A DNA stretch of 64,000 nucleotides from Gnetum montanum. Its lineage: Eukaryota > Streptophyta > Gnetopsida > Gnetales > Gnetaceae. Position 1 is the stretch's first letter; the number at the start of each line of letters is the position of its first letter. Below are positions 21,990 to 30,907 of the stretch, piece by piece. Under the pieces are notes generated by a model. It made no database searches. It had not been told where the DNA came from and was given only the letters and a program-made list of their open reading frames with translations. Made by a program: the position numbers and the translations under genes. The stretch is from assembly GCA_015680685.1 (NCBI GenBank), contig MNCI01016508.1:247644-311643 (forward strand). The letters run 5' to 3'.

Positions 21990-23028
21990 AAGAAGTAGTA
22001 GATCCAAGTGAACAACAAATACTAGAACCTCTTGAACAACCTATTGAACATCACAATCCTCTAAAAATGATGAACCAACATTAAGAAGATCTACTAGAGT
22101 AAGGCAATCAGTGATTCCTAGTTACTATATGGTGTATCTACAGGAGTCTAACTACAACATAAGAGCTGAAAATGATTGTGAAACATTTTCACAAGTCATA
22201 AGTTGTAAGAAATGTAACTTGTGGTATGATGCCATGAAAGATGAAATGGACTCTATGTCATCTAATGAAGTATGGGATCTTGTCAAGTTGCCTAATGGTG
22301 TAAAAGCCAATGGATGCAAATGGGTCTTCAAGACTAAGATAGACTCATTGGACAACATTGAAAGATATAAGGCCAAACTTGTTGCGAAAGGGTTCACTCA
22401 GAAAGAGGGAATAGATTACAAGCAGACCTTTTCTCCTATATCTAAGAAGGACTCCCTTTGTGTTATCATGACATCGGTGGCCCATTTTGGCCTTGAATTA
22501 CATCAAATGGATGTGAAAAGAACATTCCTTAATGATGATCTAGAGGAAGAGGTTTATATGAAACAACCTAAAGGATTTTTCTTTCGTGATGATGAGAAAT
22601 TGGTATGCAAGCTCAAGAAATTCATATATGGATTAAAACAGGCCTCCCGTCAATGGTACTTAAAATTCCATGATATAATCACTTCATTTGGTTTTGAAGA
22701 AAACATCATGGATCAATGTATATACCAAAAGGTTAGTGGGAGAACAATCTATTTTCTTGTTCTATATGTGGATGATATCCTTCTTGCAACCAATAATAGT
22801 GGATTTCTATACAAGGTGAAACATGTTTTCTCTAAGAATTTCAACATGAAGACTATGGGTGAGGCATCTTATGTCATTGGCATACAGATCCATAGGGATA
22901 GATCTAGATGTATTCTGGGACTATCGCAGGAAACCTATATCAATAAAGTTTTAGAGAGGTTTCAGATCAAAGATTGTTCACCAAGTATAGCACCCATTGT
23001 GAAGGGTGATAGGTTCAATTTGAACTAG
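21990..23028 (+). pseudogene. C1 reverse transcriptase (long open segment 22111-23028)
   Basis: Copia reverse transcriptase, open for 305 codons. Motifs: WYDAMKDEMDSM, VWDLVKLPNG, CKWVFKTK, AKLVAKGFTQKEGIDY, HQMDVKRTFLND (usually TAFLNGDL, so two changes), VYMKQPKGF, KLKKFIYGLKQASRQWY, and the active site YVDD at 22765-22776 with both aspartates. GEASYVIGIQIHRDRS and LSQETYINKVLERF follow. The stop at 23026 is where RNase H would continue, so this is a fragment of a longer polyprotein and not a gene of its own. Confidence 0.9.
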
Positions 23029-23745
23029 TGCCCTAGAAATGATTTAGAGAAAAGTCAGATGAGCAACATTCTGTATGCTTCAGCTGTTGGAAGCCCTATG
23101 TATCCTCAAGTCTACACAAGACCTAACATTACATTTTCTATGGGAATGTTGAGCAAATATCAGAGTAATCTAGGTATTGACCACTAGAGGGCTGCAAAGA
23201 AAGTGATGAGGTACCTTCAAGGTACAAAAGGGTACATGCTTATGTATCAATGAACTAAGTCCTTGGAGGTGACTAGCTACTCTGAGTTAGACTTTGTTGG
23301 TTGTGTTGATTCACAAAAATCAACATCTGGTTATGTTTTTATGCTAGTTGGAGAGCTATATCCTAGAGGATGGAAAGAAAACTTTGGTTACTACTTCCAC
23401 CATGGAGATAGAGTTCATTTCTTGTTTTGAGGCTACTTCACATGGTGTATGCCTAAAGAGTTTCATATCAGGGCTTAGAATTGTGGATTCTATATCTAGG
23501 CCATTAAGAATGTTTTATGACAATTCAGCTGCTATCTTTATGGCTAAGAATAATAAGAGTGGGAGTTGAAGTAAACACATTGACATCAAGTACTTAGCCA
23601 TAAGAGAACACATTAAGGAAAACAAAGTGATCATTATGCATATAAGCATTGAATTAATGATAGTTAATCCTTTGACAAAAGGAACGCCAACAAAGTCATT
23701 TAAGGATCATGTAGTTTGAATGGAACTTGGTTCCATACTGTAATT
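23029..23745 (+). pseudogene. C1 RNase H
   Basis: Copia RNase H after the RT: AVGSPMYPQVYTRPNI-like, a GYVFMLV stretch, MEIEFISCFEATSHGV, FYDNSAAIFMAKNN (with catalytic-type Asp) and SKHIDIKYLAIREHIKENK. The C-terminal MIVNPLTKG and SFKDHVV are the usual end of copia Pol. Stops at about 23026, 23251 and others, and at least one frame change (near 23345), break it. Confidence 0.8.
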
Positions 23746-24017
23746 TGTTGTACATACAACTTACAGTCTTAATGAAACTATTATTTAGTTATGCTATTTT
23801 CTCATATGGTTTATGCATAAAATTATTAGAGAAAAAACACATATGGCAGGACCTAGAATGAACATTGAGTTTATTCATAAAGTTAAGTTACCATATAAGG
23901 AATTACATTTGAAAGATGATGCATTGTAATACATGGAAGATAATACTCACATTAAGAGAAATTATTACCATAATTCATACATTTATTTCTTGAACTTTGA
24001 ATTGAATTAAATATGGA

Positions 24018-24032
24018 GACCAAGTGGGAAAT
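24018..24032 (+). promoter_or_regulatory. C1 polypurine tract
   Basis: GACCAAGTGGGAAAT immediately before the 3' LTR, the usual copia polypurine context. Confidence 0.8.
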
Positions 24033-24559
24033 TGTAGCATGCATTACCCACTAACACACTTTATGTATTAGTTAATGTATGAAAGTTTCCACCATGCCCA
24101 CTAATGCATTTTATGGATTAGTTAATGCATGAAAGTAGCCACCATACACACTAACACATTTTTATGAGTTGGTTAACACATCAAGGTGGTTTCCATATTT
24201 GGTAATGCATTTTTTATGTGTTGGCATTGGATCTCTTATGGTAACTAATTCTGTGGCCTATAAATTCATTCTTGATAGGAGAACAAAGGCACCATGAATC
24301 ACACTAGGATTGCAGTTTCGGTCCATTTCATAGATGCTTGAAGATTGCATACACCATCATTGTAGAGCACCCATGTGAAAAAAGAATCAGAATGCCAAAT
24401 TTAATTTGAGGTATCAATGGCTAGAGGTTAGTTCCATTTTCTCAAGAATTGTACCTTTCCAGTTATTGATGCATGTGAATTTCTTGTGTCATTTGCTTCC
24501 ACATTTTGTACTTTGATTACTTGTGACATCTAGTTTTCTGTACAATTTTTTTTCTTACA
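24033..24559 (+). repeat. C1 3' LTR with three 50-bp units
   Basis: TGTAGCATG...TTACA, 527 bp. The tandem block (about 24048-24215) holds three units against four in the 5' LTR, accounting for the 50-bp length difference. Otherwise collinear with the 5' LTR, with many substitutions. Confidence 0.88.
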
Positions 24560-25186
24560 ATGTATTGAAAACACGAATGGTTGACAATTGTTATCGAAGA
24601 TTCATGTTGACTTGTTTGCATTCCATAAAAGTCCACCTCGATGCCCATGCCCTCCTTCCTTACTTCTTGCTACATACACTAACGCCACCCATGTGTCGCA
24701 CCAGCCACACAACATGAACATACCATGATGTTGCATGAATGCATGCATGCCTGCCAAACATGCCATGTCCATCCATATCCCCATTATTTTCTTCTTCTTC
24801 TTCTTCTTAGCCCAACAAATCAATCCATAGTCCAACTCTCACTCATACTCTTGTATAATCCATCCATTCCATTCCTTGGATGATTCGTTGGAGCTTGTTA
24901 TTATTTTTACTTGTACCGTTTATTTTGTTTGTGGCATTACTATTACATCTAATGTGGGTCACACTCTGTCAGGGACCTATTATTATTTATTATAAATAAT
25001 ATTATTGGTGTTGACTACAACTAATGCTTGGATCCGGTCCAGCCAGGTTGCCACAAGTCATCGCAAGTAGGGTAGGTCAGGTCGGGTTCAGTCATAAAAC
25101 ATTCATGTATATAAATAAATAAACTAGCTTATATATATATATATATATCAATTGGTTGAGATGATTTTAACTAAGCTCGACTACTG
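24560..25186. other. Intergenic DNA with short microsatellites
   Basis: No gene recognised. A CTT run (24790-24808), repeated GCATGCATGC-like words near 24735 and an (AT)9 run at 25131-25148 are the only structure. Start of the non-LTR island. Confidence 0.5.
25131..25148. repeat. (AT)9 microsatellite
   Basis: Eighteen bases of pure AT alternation. Confidence 0.95.
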
Positions 25187-25470
25187 AACAAGGTAACAAG
25201 ATATCTAAAAACAGAATCACTCATACATCCTTTGTTTCTCTACCCTTTTTCCAATTTAGTTTTACCCTCTTGGTTAAGTTTCTTCTTTCTTTGTTTGTTC
25301 ATTGTGTTTTTGAGAAATAAATCTCAAGCATAAATAACCTTCAAAAACACCATGAATAAACAAAGACAAAACAAACTTGTCCAAGAGGTTTAAACTAAAT
25401 TGAGAAAGGGGTAGAGAAATAGAGAATGGATAAATGATTCCATTTTTAGATATCTTGTTACCTCGTCCTT
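25187..25470. repeat. Foldback (inverted) repeat, MITE-like
   Basis: Arms of about 130 bp, 25187-25314 and about 25340-25470, are imperfect reverse complements separated by a loop of about 25 bp. Shared words include AGGTAACAAGATATCTAAAA, TTTCTCTACCC, CAATTTAGTTT and CCTCTTGG. A single-arm relative is at 32452-32566. No transposase and no clear target duplication was seen, so MITE-like or foldback is a description and not a family assignment. Confidence 0.75.
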
Positions 25471-26027
25471 ATGATTAAGTGAAATTACAAAGACCAAAGC
25501 TATCTTACATTTTAATGAAAGAGCAAAGAGAGGTGATATTTTTGTCAAAAGCTTGAAGTAGAGATAGGCTTACATATTCTCCTTTACTTGACAAACTTAA
25601 ACATTGATTTTCTCCTTTATTACTTGAGGGCTTTAGTATAAGTTAACAAACTTTGTTAATTTGGAAGAATATGCACATTTTTTGCTTAAATGGTTTATTT
25701 TCCTTTATATCCTTTATGGCTCTTATGAATGTGTTTGAGTTTCAGTGTTCCTTCTTGTTCTTATTATGTTTTGAGTTATTTCTACTATTATGTGTTTTGA
25801 GCGTCACCTCTGTGATTTTAGGGGAAGCTGTTTCTCACCACTAGACAAGATCAGGCTGCAATTTGTTATAAGCAAGTTTTCACCTTCACGGCTGGAAAAA
25901 AAGCATTAAATTATCCCTTTAAAAAGCAGTAGATTAACTTGAAACAAAATAGGTTTTGAAAAGGTCACCTCTTTTCAAGCAGGTGGGATTTGTTTTCGTA
26001 GTGATTTTTTTTTTCTATCTTTTTCAG
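25471..26027. other. Non-coding stretch upstream of the exon-like segment
   Basis: AT-rich, no gene recognised. It ends in a good polypyrimidine tract and AG (26011-26027) before an exon-like segment. Confidence 0.4.
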
Positions 26028-26105
26028 GATACTTCAGAATATTCGCCGCCTACGGACCGCCACCATACTGGATACATGGGTAATGGTTGCTGTTACGTCG
26101 TGTAA
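26028..26105 (+). pseudogene. Possible terminal exon
   Basis: After a T/C-rich tract and TTTTTCAG, a frame of 25 codons (DTSEYSPPTDRHHTGYM, then GNGCCYVV) ends in TAA at 26103. GC content is higher than in its surroundings. An alternative donor GTAATG at 26090 would make it an internal exon. No family was recognised and no upstream exon could be linked. Confidence 0.3.
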
Positions 26106-26446
26106 AACAGATAATGAATGATAAAACTCGGCTAAGCATTGTTTTTCTATGTTTTTCTCAAGTGAGTTTAAGTGAAAAGGTTTAAAGCAAAAAAGCAGAA
26201 CAAAATACTATTTTTTTGCTTTGGCTTTTCCAACATGGTATCTCTGAGATTAGTTTTTTCGCTCTTGACGGCAACTCGTTCTGTTTTTCTTCGGTCCCTC
26301 AGCTCTACAGATCCCCTTGCAGAGTGCATCGATGCGGACTGTCACTAAATCACCATGAGTGAAAATTCTGAGATACAGATAGAATTTCAGAGGTTGAAAA
26401 CTATAGTGAACTATAGTGAAGGCTGTGGGTGGAATAGGGAGGTTGA

Positions 26447-26695
26447 ACAACGAAGAAGATAGAGCAGAATCCTAAGTGTCCACGATGTGGAGAAAGTCAT
26501 ACCAAATTTCGCTACATGGAGAACAAGAAATTAGCTCGAACTTCACAGCCTAGATACACATATAGCATTTGTAACGTCAGTGAGGGCGATAAAGAGAAAG
26601 AGAAAGAGTTTACATGGAAAGGCAAACAGTACAGGAAAAGAGTTACAGAACAATCCACGGTTTACCAAGGAGTGCCATCGTACTTAGGTCCAGAG
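26447..26695 (+). other. Dof-like finger exon
   Basis: Frame open from after TGA (26444). CPRC is at 26477-26488. A possible acceptor GCAG ends at 26467, which would start the exon in phase 0 at AAT. The donor is GTAAGA at 26696. Confidence 0.55.
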
Positions 26696-26792
26696 GTAAG
26701 AGATCAGGTTTAGGAAATCATTTTGAAACTGAAATATTACAATAGATTATAATAACATGCTATTTGCATTGCACTTGTTTGGAATCCTCCAG

Positions 26793-26855
26793 CCTACAAA
26801 TATTTCTGAGCCTCTTCCTTAGAATGATCCGGGTAATCATAATTCTAACCCAAAG
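26793..26855 (+). other. Duplicated small exon, copy 1 (63 bp, with stop)
   Basis: Acceptor CTCCAG, donor GTAAGG. Phase 0, 21 codons; TAG where copies 2 and 3 have CAG. Confidence 0.5.
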
Positions 26856-27028
26856 GTAAGGAACCAAGTTTACCCTGATTTTGTAGGTGTAGTTAAACAT
26901 TATGCATGGGTTCTCATACAAGATTCTTAACTGGAATATTACAATAGATTATAATAACATGTAACTGGAATATTACAATAGATTATAATAACATGCTATT
27001 TACATTGTGTTTGTTTCGAAACATCCAG

Positions 27029-27094
27029 TCCACAGATGCTTGGGAATATACAGAATTTCAGCTTCCTCAGAGTGATCCTCTACCTCATGAAACG
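27029..27094 (+). other. Duplicated small exon, copy 2 (66 bp, open)
   Basis: Acceptor ATCCAG, donor GTAAGG. 22 codons without stop: STDAWEYTEFQLPQSDP and five more. Confidence 0.5.
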
Positions 27095-27244
27095 GTAAGG
27101 AACCAAGTTTACCCTGATTTTGCAGCTGTAGTTAAATGTTATGCATGGGTTCAGGATTCTTAACTGGAATATTACAGTAAATTGAAATATTACAGTAGAT
27201 TATAATAACATGCTATTTACATTGTGGTTAATTCGAACGTCTAG

Positions 27245-27310
27245 TCCACAAATACTTAGGAATATACAGAATTTCAGCCTCCTCAGAGTGATCCTCTATG
27301 TCACAAAATG
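27245..27310 (+). other. Duplicated small exon, copy 3 (66 bp, stop and lost donor)
   Basis: Acceptor GTCTAG. The Trp codon of copy 2 is TAG here, and the donor reads TTAAGG instead of GTAAGG. Confidence 0.5.
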
Positions 27311-27495
27311 TTAAGGAACCAAGTTTACCCTGATTTTGCAGGTGTAGTTAAATGTTATGCATGGGTTCTGATACAGGATTCTTAACTTTGTTTCAGAGGT
27401 AACAGATCAGGTTTACAAAATCATTTTGAAACTGAAATATTACAATAGATTATAATAACATGCTATTTGCATTGCAGTTGTTTGGAAGCTTCTAG

Positions 27496-27585
27496 TCCAC
27501 AGATGATGTTTTTGAGTTTCTCAGGGAAAAAGTCGATCCAGGATTTCAGCTTCTTGGTCCAATTAATTATAATCCTAACCCCATG
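27496..27585 (+). other. Duplicated small exon, copy 4 (90 bp, open)
   Basis: Acceptor TTCTAG, donor GTAAGG. 30 codons, longer than its sisters: STDDVFEFLREKVDPGFQ then LLGPINYNPNPM. Confidence 0.5.
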
Positions 27586-27675
27586 GTAAGGAACCAACTT
27601 TACCCTAATTTTGTAGGTGTAGTTAAATGCTATGCATGGGTTCTGATACAGGATTCTTAACTGGTCTCTGAGCAG

Positions 27676-27735
27676 GTACGGAATGAACTAGGCGTTTCAT
27701 TCCCCGCGGTCCAGAAATCAATGAACAACACTTGA
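27676..27735 (+). other. Last exon of the Dof-like gene
   Basis: Acceptor GAGCAG (27670-27675). In phase 0 it reads VRNELGVSFPAVQKSMNNT and TGA. The exact phase match with the upstream exons supports the exon model. Confidence 0.45.
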
Positions 27736-28255
27736 ATTCAAGTGAAATTGAAGGAAACCTTTGACAAAGTCTGGCGCAATATGGGGAGTAGGATAACCAA
27801 TCATCTCATGATTTTAGAATATTCAAAGTTGCAGTGTAGTTTTTAGGGTTCCTTGTCTGTTGTTATTATTGGGTATTAAAAAGCTTTGGTGTCATGTCTC
27901 CAACAATGGAAAAGAACGTCAGTAGCAACGTTGTTTTTGTGTTGGGATGGATTTGAAATGTTTCTTGGTAATTTAGAATAACGGTTGGATTGATTCCTCT
28001 CTGTTATCTGCTCTACCATAATAAAATTATATCGTCATATTCTGTGTTGCGTCAAAGATTGAATCATTACTTTTGATTTTGGTCTGAGGATTCCAAGCTT
28101 CTTCATCTCAGATAGTCAGATCGGATGTTGAATCCGGAGCCCCGCAGACGTAACTAAAGAAACAATTGCAGTACCTAGGCCTACAGTTTTTTCTTTTGCT
28201 TTTTCCCTTGTTGGCGTTTGCCTCGTCTCTTTCTTAATCACAATAAAGGATTGTT
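27736..28255. other. No gene recognised
   Basis: Probably the 3' flank of the Dof-like gene; AATAAAA-like words occur near 28020. Nothing else supported. Confidence 0.4.
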
Positions 28256-29095
28256 ATGACGATTGCCAATTCGATGTTCACGTGCGACGGCCGTTGTACT
28301 AGAACGAACTGCGGAAAATGCGTTTTAGAAGTGTCGTTTCGTCTTCCTGACGTCTCCGTTGAATTTCAACGCTTCTTGAAAAGCCTCATAATCACACGTG
28401 AAATACCAACGCAGCGGCAATGGGATTATTTCGTACCCAATCTTCAATGCTTTGTTGAACTCCAAGCGCTACACGTGTGGTATTCTTGAACTGCCATTCA
28501 CAAGTTTGCAGGGCTTTACCAATCTCGCCAATTTAGAATTGATGGATTGCTATGACCTGAAACTTTCGTCCTGCGAATGTTCATTGAGATGTTTAAGAAT
28601 TCTGAGCGTATGCATCGGTTCAGAGCTTGTCAGTTTTCTCAGTGATTTGAAAAGTCTAACCTCCTTAAAGATGCTGTCCGTTTCTGGGTGCCTGAACTTA
28701 AAAGCTTTGTTGGACAGAAGGCACATACACAACATTTAAAATTTCTGACAATCCTTGCCTGTCGTAACATGGGGATTCGCAAAGATTTGGCCAATTTGAC
28801 TTCTTTTAGGACTGTCTTGTTTGACTTGCTGATTAAGAGAAGATGATGATGCCAATGTAGTGGTACCTTTTAAGTTTCCGTCTGCCTCATCCCCAAAGAC
28901 GCTTTCACTGGGAAGCTGAGTCATTGAGGACATTGGAAGGTGATTTCGATAAGTTCCAGAATCTTTTGGAGCTACATTTGTCTCTCAAATATCTCACTCA
29001 GTTGCGGTTTGTTACAAATTTAAAGGAACTGAACTTAAATGGCTGCTCATAGTTAAATAGTTTATTGGATGAAATTAGTTTGTTGACTAAGCTAT
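28256..29095 (+). pseudogene. LRR pseudogene (resistance-gene-like)
   Basis: A leucine-rich-repeat fragment of the kind found at the C-terminus of plant TIR-NBS-LRR proteins. Frame 1 (28256-28488) ends CFVELQALHVWYS then a stop. About 28485 the reading moves to another frame: ELPFTSLQGFTNLANLELM, then LRCLRILSVC and LTSLKMLSVSGCLNLKALL. A third frame near 29011-29095 gives VTNLKELNLNGCS, stop, LNSLLDEISLLTKL. No P-loop or TIR part was found upstream, so only the LRR end is present. At least two frameshifts and several stops. Base composition is less AT-rich than the flanks. Confidence 0.7.
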
Positions 29096-29374
29096 TTTTA
29101 TTATTTTGGCTGGCCAATGGAGAGTGGGAGGGGGGAGTGTGATGCTATAGATCAAGCACATGCAGCGACGGATAGCAAAGGTAGCTTTTTTTTTAGCAAA
29201 GGTAGCTTTTTTCACCGCTAATGGATAGCAGCGGCCCAACAAATTAGGCTGGAGTGACGGCAGTGCATGCAGTAACAGTGGGCAAGGCTTTTGTACAGTG
29301 CGATGTAGGGTGTGATGACAGTTACAGTGACGAAATGCCAGCAAGCGAACATTGAGAGGTGTTGCAGCAGGCTG

Positions 29375-29765
29375 AGGCTCAAATCATGGTGATCGCACTG
29401 GTGTGCTTCTACTGCCTGGGCATGTTCCACGCGTTGTCACGCATGGGTAGCTAAACCTACAGGCGACCGACGATGCCAACGTGACACTGTACCTGACCTT
29501 CGCAGTGTTTGGGCTTATGGGGGGTGCCGCCTTCAACTTACTAGGCCTCGCCTACACAACTGCCTTGGGCACCACCAAGTACATCCTCTACACTACCTCC
29601 TTCCTCTACTACAACCACCACCATAGCGCCACATTCCCCACTATTGCCGTGGCCTTCTCGGTGTCGACGTCGACCTCCTGTGGGCCACCCAAGGTGCCAT
29701 CATGACAACCTACCCCATGCCTGCCATGCATGGTTGCATCATCTTCATGTGCTGGTGCAAGTGTA
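29375..29765 (+). pseudogene. UNC93-like membrane protein fragment
   Basis: A GC-rich fragment of an UNC93-like protein, a multi-pass membrane protein related to the major facilitator superfamily. Three consecutive frames carry the family pattern: LVCFYCLGMFHALSRMG (from 29386), then TDDANVTLYLTFAVFGLMGG, AAFNLLG and SFLYYNHHHS (29463-29650), then LLWATQGAIMTTYP (about 29670-29715). Two frameshifts and a stop separate them. It ends where the family would go on for about 300 more residues. No intron was seen inside it. It may be a captured or retroposed fragment. Confidence 0.7.
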
Positions 29766-29944
29766 AATCTATTTTTTTAAAATAAAATGCAAATTATGCA
29801 TAAAAAATATTGAGTTTACATTTTATATTGTGATGTAAATGCTATGACCTTGGATTTTAAATCAACATGTGATTAAATTAGCTCTAAGGGCAATAGCTAA
29901 ATGATTTGGTGGAAGCCAACATTGACCAAATAAACTAAATTTAT

Positions 29945-30510
29945 GAGTGTCTTGAGTATTATCAATTTATATCTAAGATAAACAATATTAGAATCCTATA
30001 ATAAGATGTTGAAAAACATTTTCTTTTTAATAATCTACACTATTGTTTTTGGAATCACTATGACACACAAAAATGAAGTGATTTTGTGAGTATCTTAAGT
30101 ATTATCAATTTAAAACTAATATAAACAATATTAGAATCCTATCCTAAGATATTGAAAGCCATTTTGTTCCTAAGAATCTAGAGTATTGTTTTTAAGAATC
30201 ACTAAGACTCACCAAACGAATATCTTAAGTTTAATCAATTTAAAACTAAGACTAAGCTATTTTCTTCTTAATAATATAGAATATTATTTTTTGGATTCAC
30301 TAAAACTCACCAAATGAATATCTTAAGTCTAATCAATTTAAAACTAAGACTATGGCCTTATGTTCTCTGGAAATGAAGCATAAAGATCTAGAGTTTTGTT
30401 TTTAGAAATCACTAAGACTCACCAAATAAAGTGATTTATGAATATCTTAAGTGTAATCAATTTAAAACTAAGGCTACTGCCTTATGTTCTTTGGAAATGA
30501 AGCATAAAGG
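29945..30510. repeat. Degenerate tandem repeat, five copies
   Basis: Anchored on CTTAAGT.TAATCAATTTAAAACTAA-like words at 29951, 30093, 30223, 30322 and 30445 (periods 142, 130, 99 and 123). Other shared words are AATCACTAAGACTCACCAAA and GGAAATGAAGCATAAAG (last two copies). No coding potential. Confidence 0.75.
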
Positions 30511-30525
30511 TTTATTATTATTAAT

Positions 30526-30598
30526 TGGAGACGTGGGGTATTGATCCCCATACCTCTTGCATGCAAAATGAGTGCTCTACCATATGAGTTACATTCCT
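30526..30598 (-). pseudogene. tRNA-Ala(UGC) pseudogene
   Basis: On the minus strand a 73-base tRNA-like sequence keeps an A box (TAACTCATATGGTAGAGC), an anticodon loop TTTGCAT with anticodon TGC, a B box like GGGGATCAATACCCC and the 3' end TCTCCA. It resembles plant nuclear tRNA-Ala. Mismatches in the acceptor stem (1-72 and 4-69) and two in the anticodon stem, mostly G-to-A, argue that it is not functional. It could also be the head of a tRNA-derived SINE, but no SINE tail was identified. Confidence 0.65.
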
Positions 30599-30907
30599 TA
30601 CCTCATTGATTTGTAGATGTAACTCCAATCATGAGGAATATGATTTTGAAATTCTGAACCATCATCTCTTATCAACATGCCATTTTCAAAGAACATAATT
30701 AGATATGCTTAGCCTACGGGATGTTGTTAGAATGCATGATTGGACGTTAGAGTATCTAAGAGAGGATATTGCAAAGTTCGCTATAAGTTTTATTTTCAAC
30801 AATAATCATCTTTCTCCATGATTGTTATTAATTGTGACTATAGTGCCTACAATTCTGATAAGCTAGGTGCAAAGTAAAAAAAATGCTACAATAAAAGTGT
30901 AAGGCAC

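Larger units (their letters stand above)
18029..24559 (+). mobile_element. C1: complete Ty1/copia retrotransposon
   Basis: A 6.5-kb element with LTRs at 18029-18605 (577 bp) and 24033-24559 (527 bp), starting TGTAGCAT and ending TTACA. The flanks CCGTA and ATGTA agree at three of five places, so the target duplication is weak. Domain order gag, protease, integrase, RT, RNase H is the copia order. The primer site is of the initiator-Met type. Several stops and frame changes break gag, protease and RNase H, but a 305-codon RT segment stays open. It is the least decayed pol in the window. Confidence 0.92.
26696..27675 (+). repeat. Tandem intron-exon repeat, four copies
   Basis: Units start their exon parts at 26793, 27029, 27245 and 27496 (spacing 236, 216, 251). 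Each includes GTAAGGAACCAAGTTTACCC or a variant, ATGCATGGGTTC, GATTCTTAAC, and TATTACAATAGATTATAATA before the next acceptor. Unit 1 has an extra 34-bp internal duplication (about 26929-26997). A copy of the finger-exon end with its donor (CAGAGGTAACAGATCAGG, about 27394) recurs before copy 4. Confidence 0.8.
26355..27735 (+). pseudogene. Dof-type zinc-finger gene remnant with duplicated exons
   Basis: Dof proteins are plant transcription factors with one CX2CX21CX2C zinc finger. Here an open frame 26447-26695 holds CPRCGESHTKF, then SQPRYTYSIC and FTWKGKQYRKR. CPRC, TKF, SQPRY, the last Cys and the Trp fit a Dof finger, but the third Cys is replaced (YSIC instead of CxxC) and three residues are inserted before SQPRY. 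An upstream ATG at 26355 (CACCATGAG) opens 35 codons in another frame. The frame leaves the finger exon in phase 0 at PE/GTAAGA (26695) and can run through four small exons to a last exon ending TGA at 27733. Stops in two small exons, one lost donor and the missing Cys suggest a pseudogene or strongly altered gene. Confidence 0.55.

Noticed and set aside
25187-25470. microRNA precursor
   Set aside because: The hairpin is long with imperfect arms and has a dispersed relative at 32452, which fits a mobile repeat better; no small RNA data.
26081-26105. Gene start MGNGCCYVV (myristoylation-like)
   Set aside because: Only nine codons before a stop; reads better as the end of an exon-like segment starting at 26028.
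30526-30598. Functional tRNA-Ala gene
   Set aside because: Acceptor and anticodon stems each contain mismatches.
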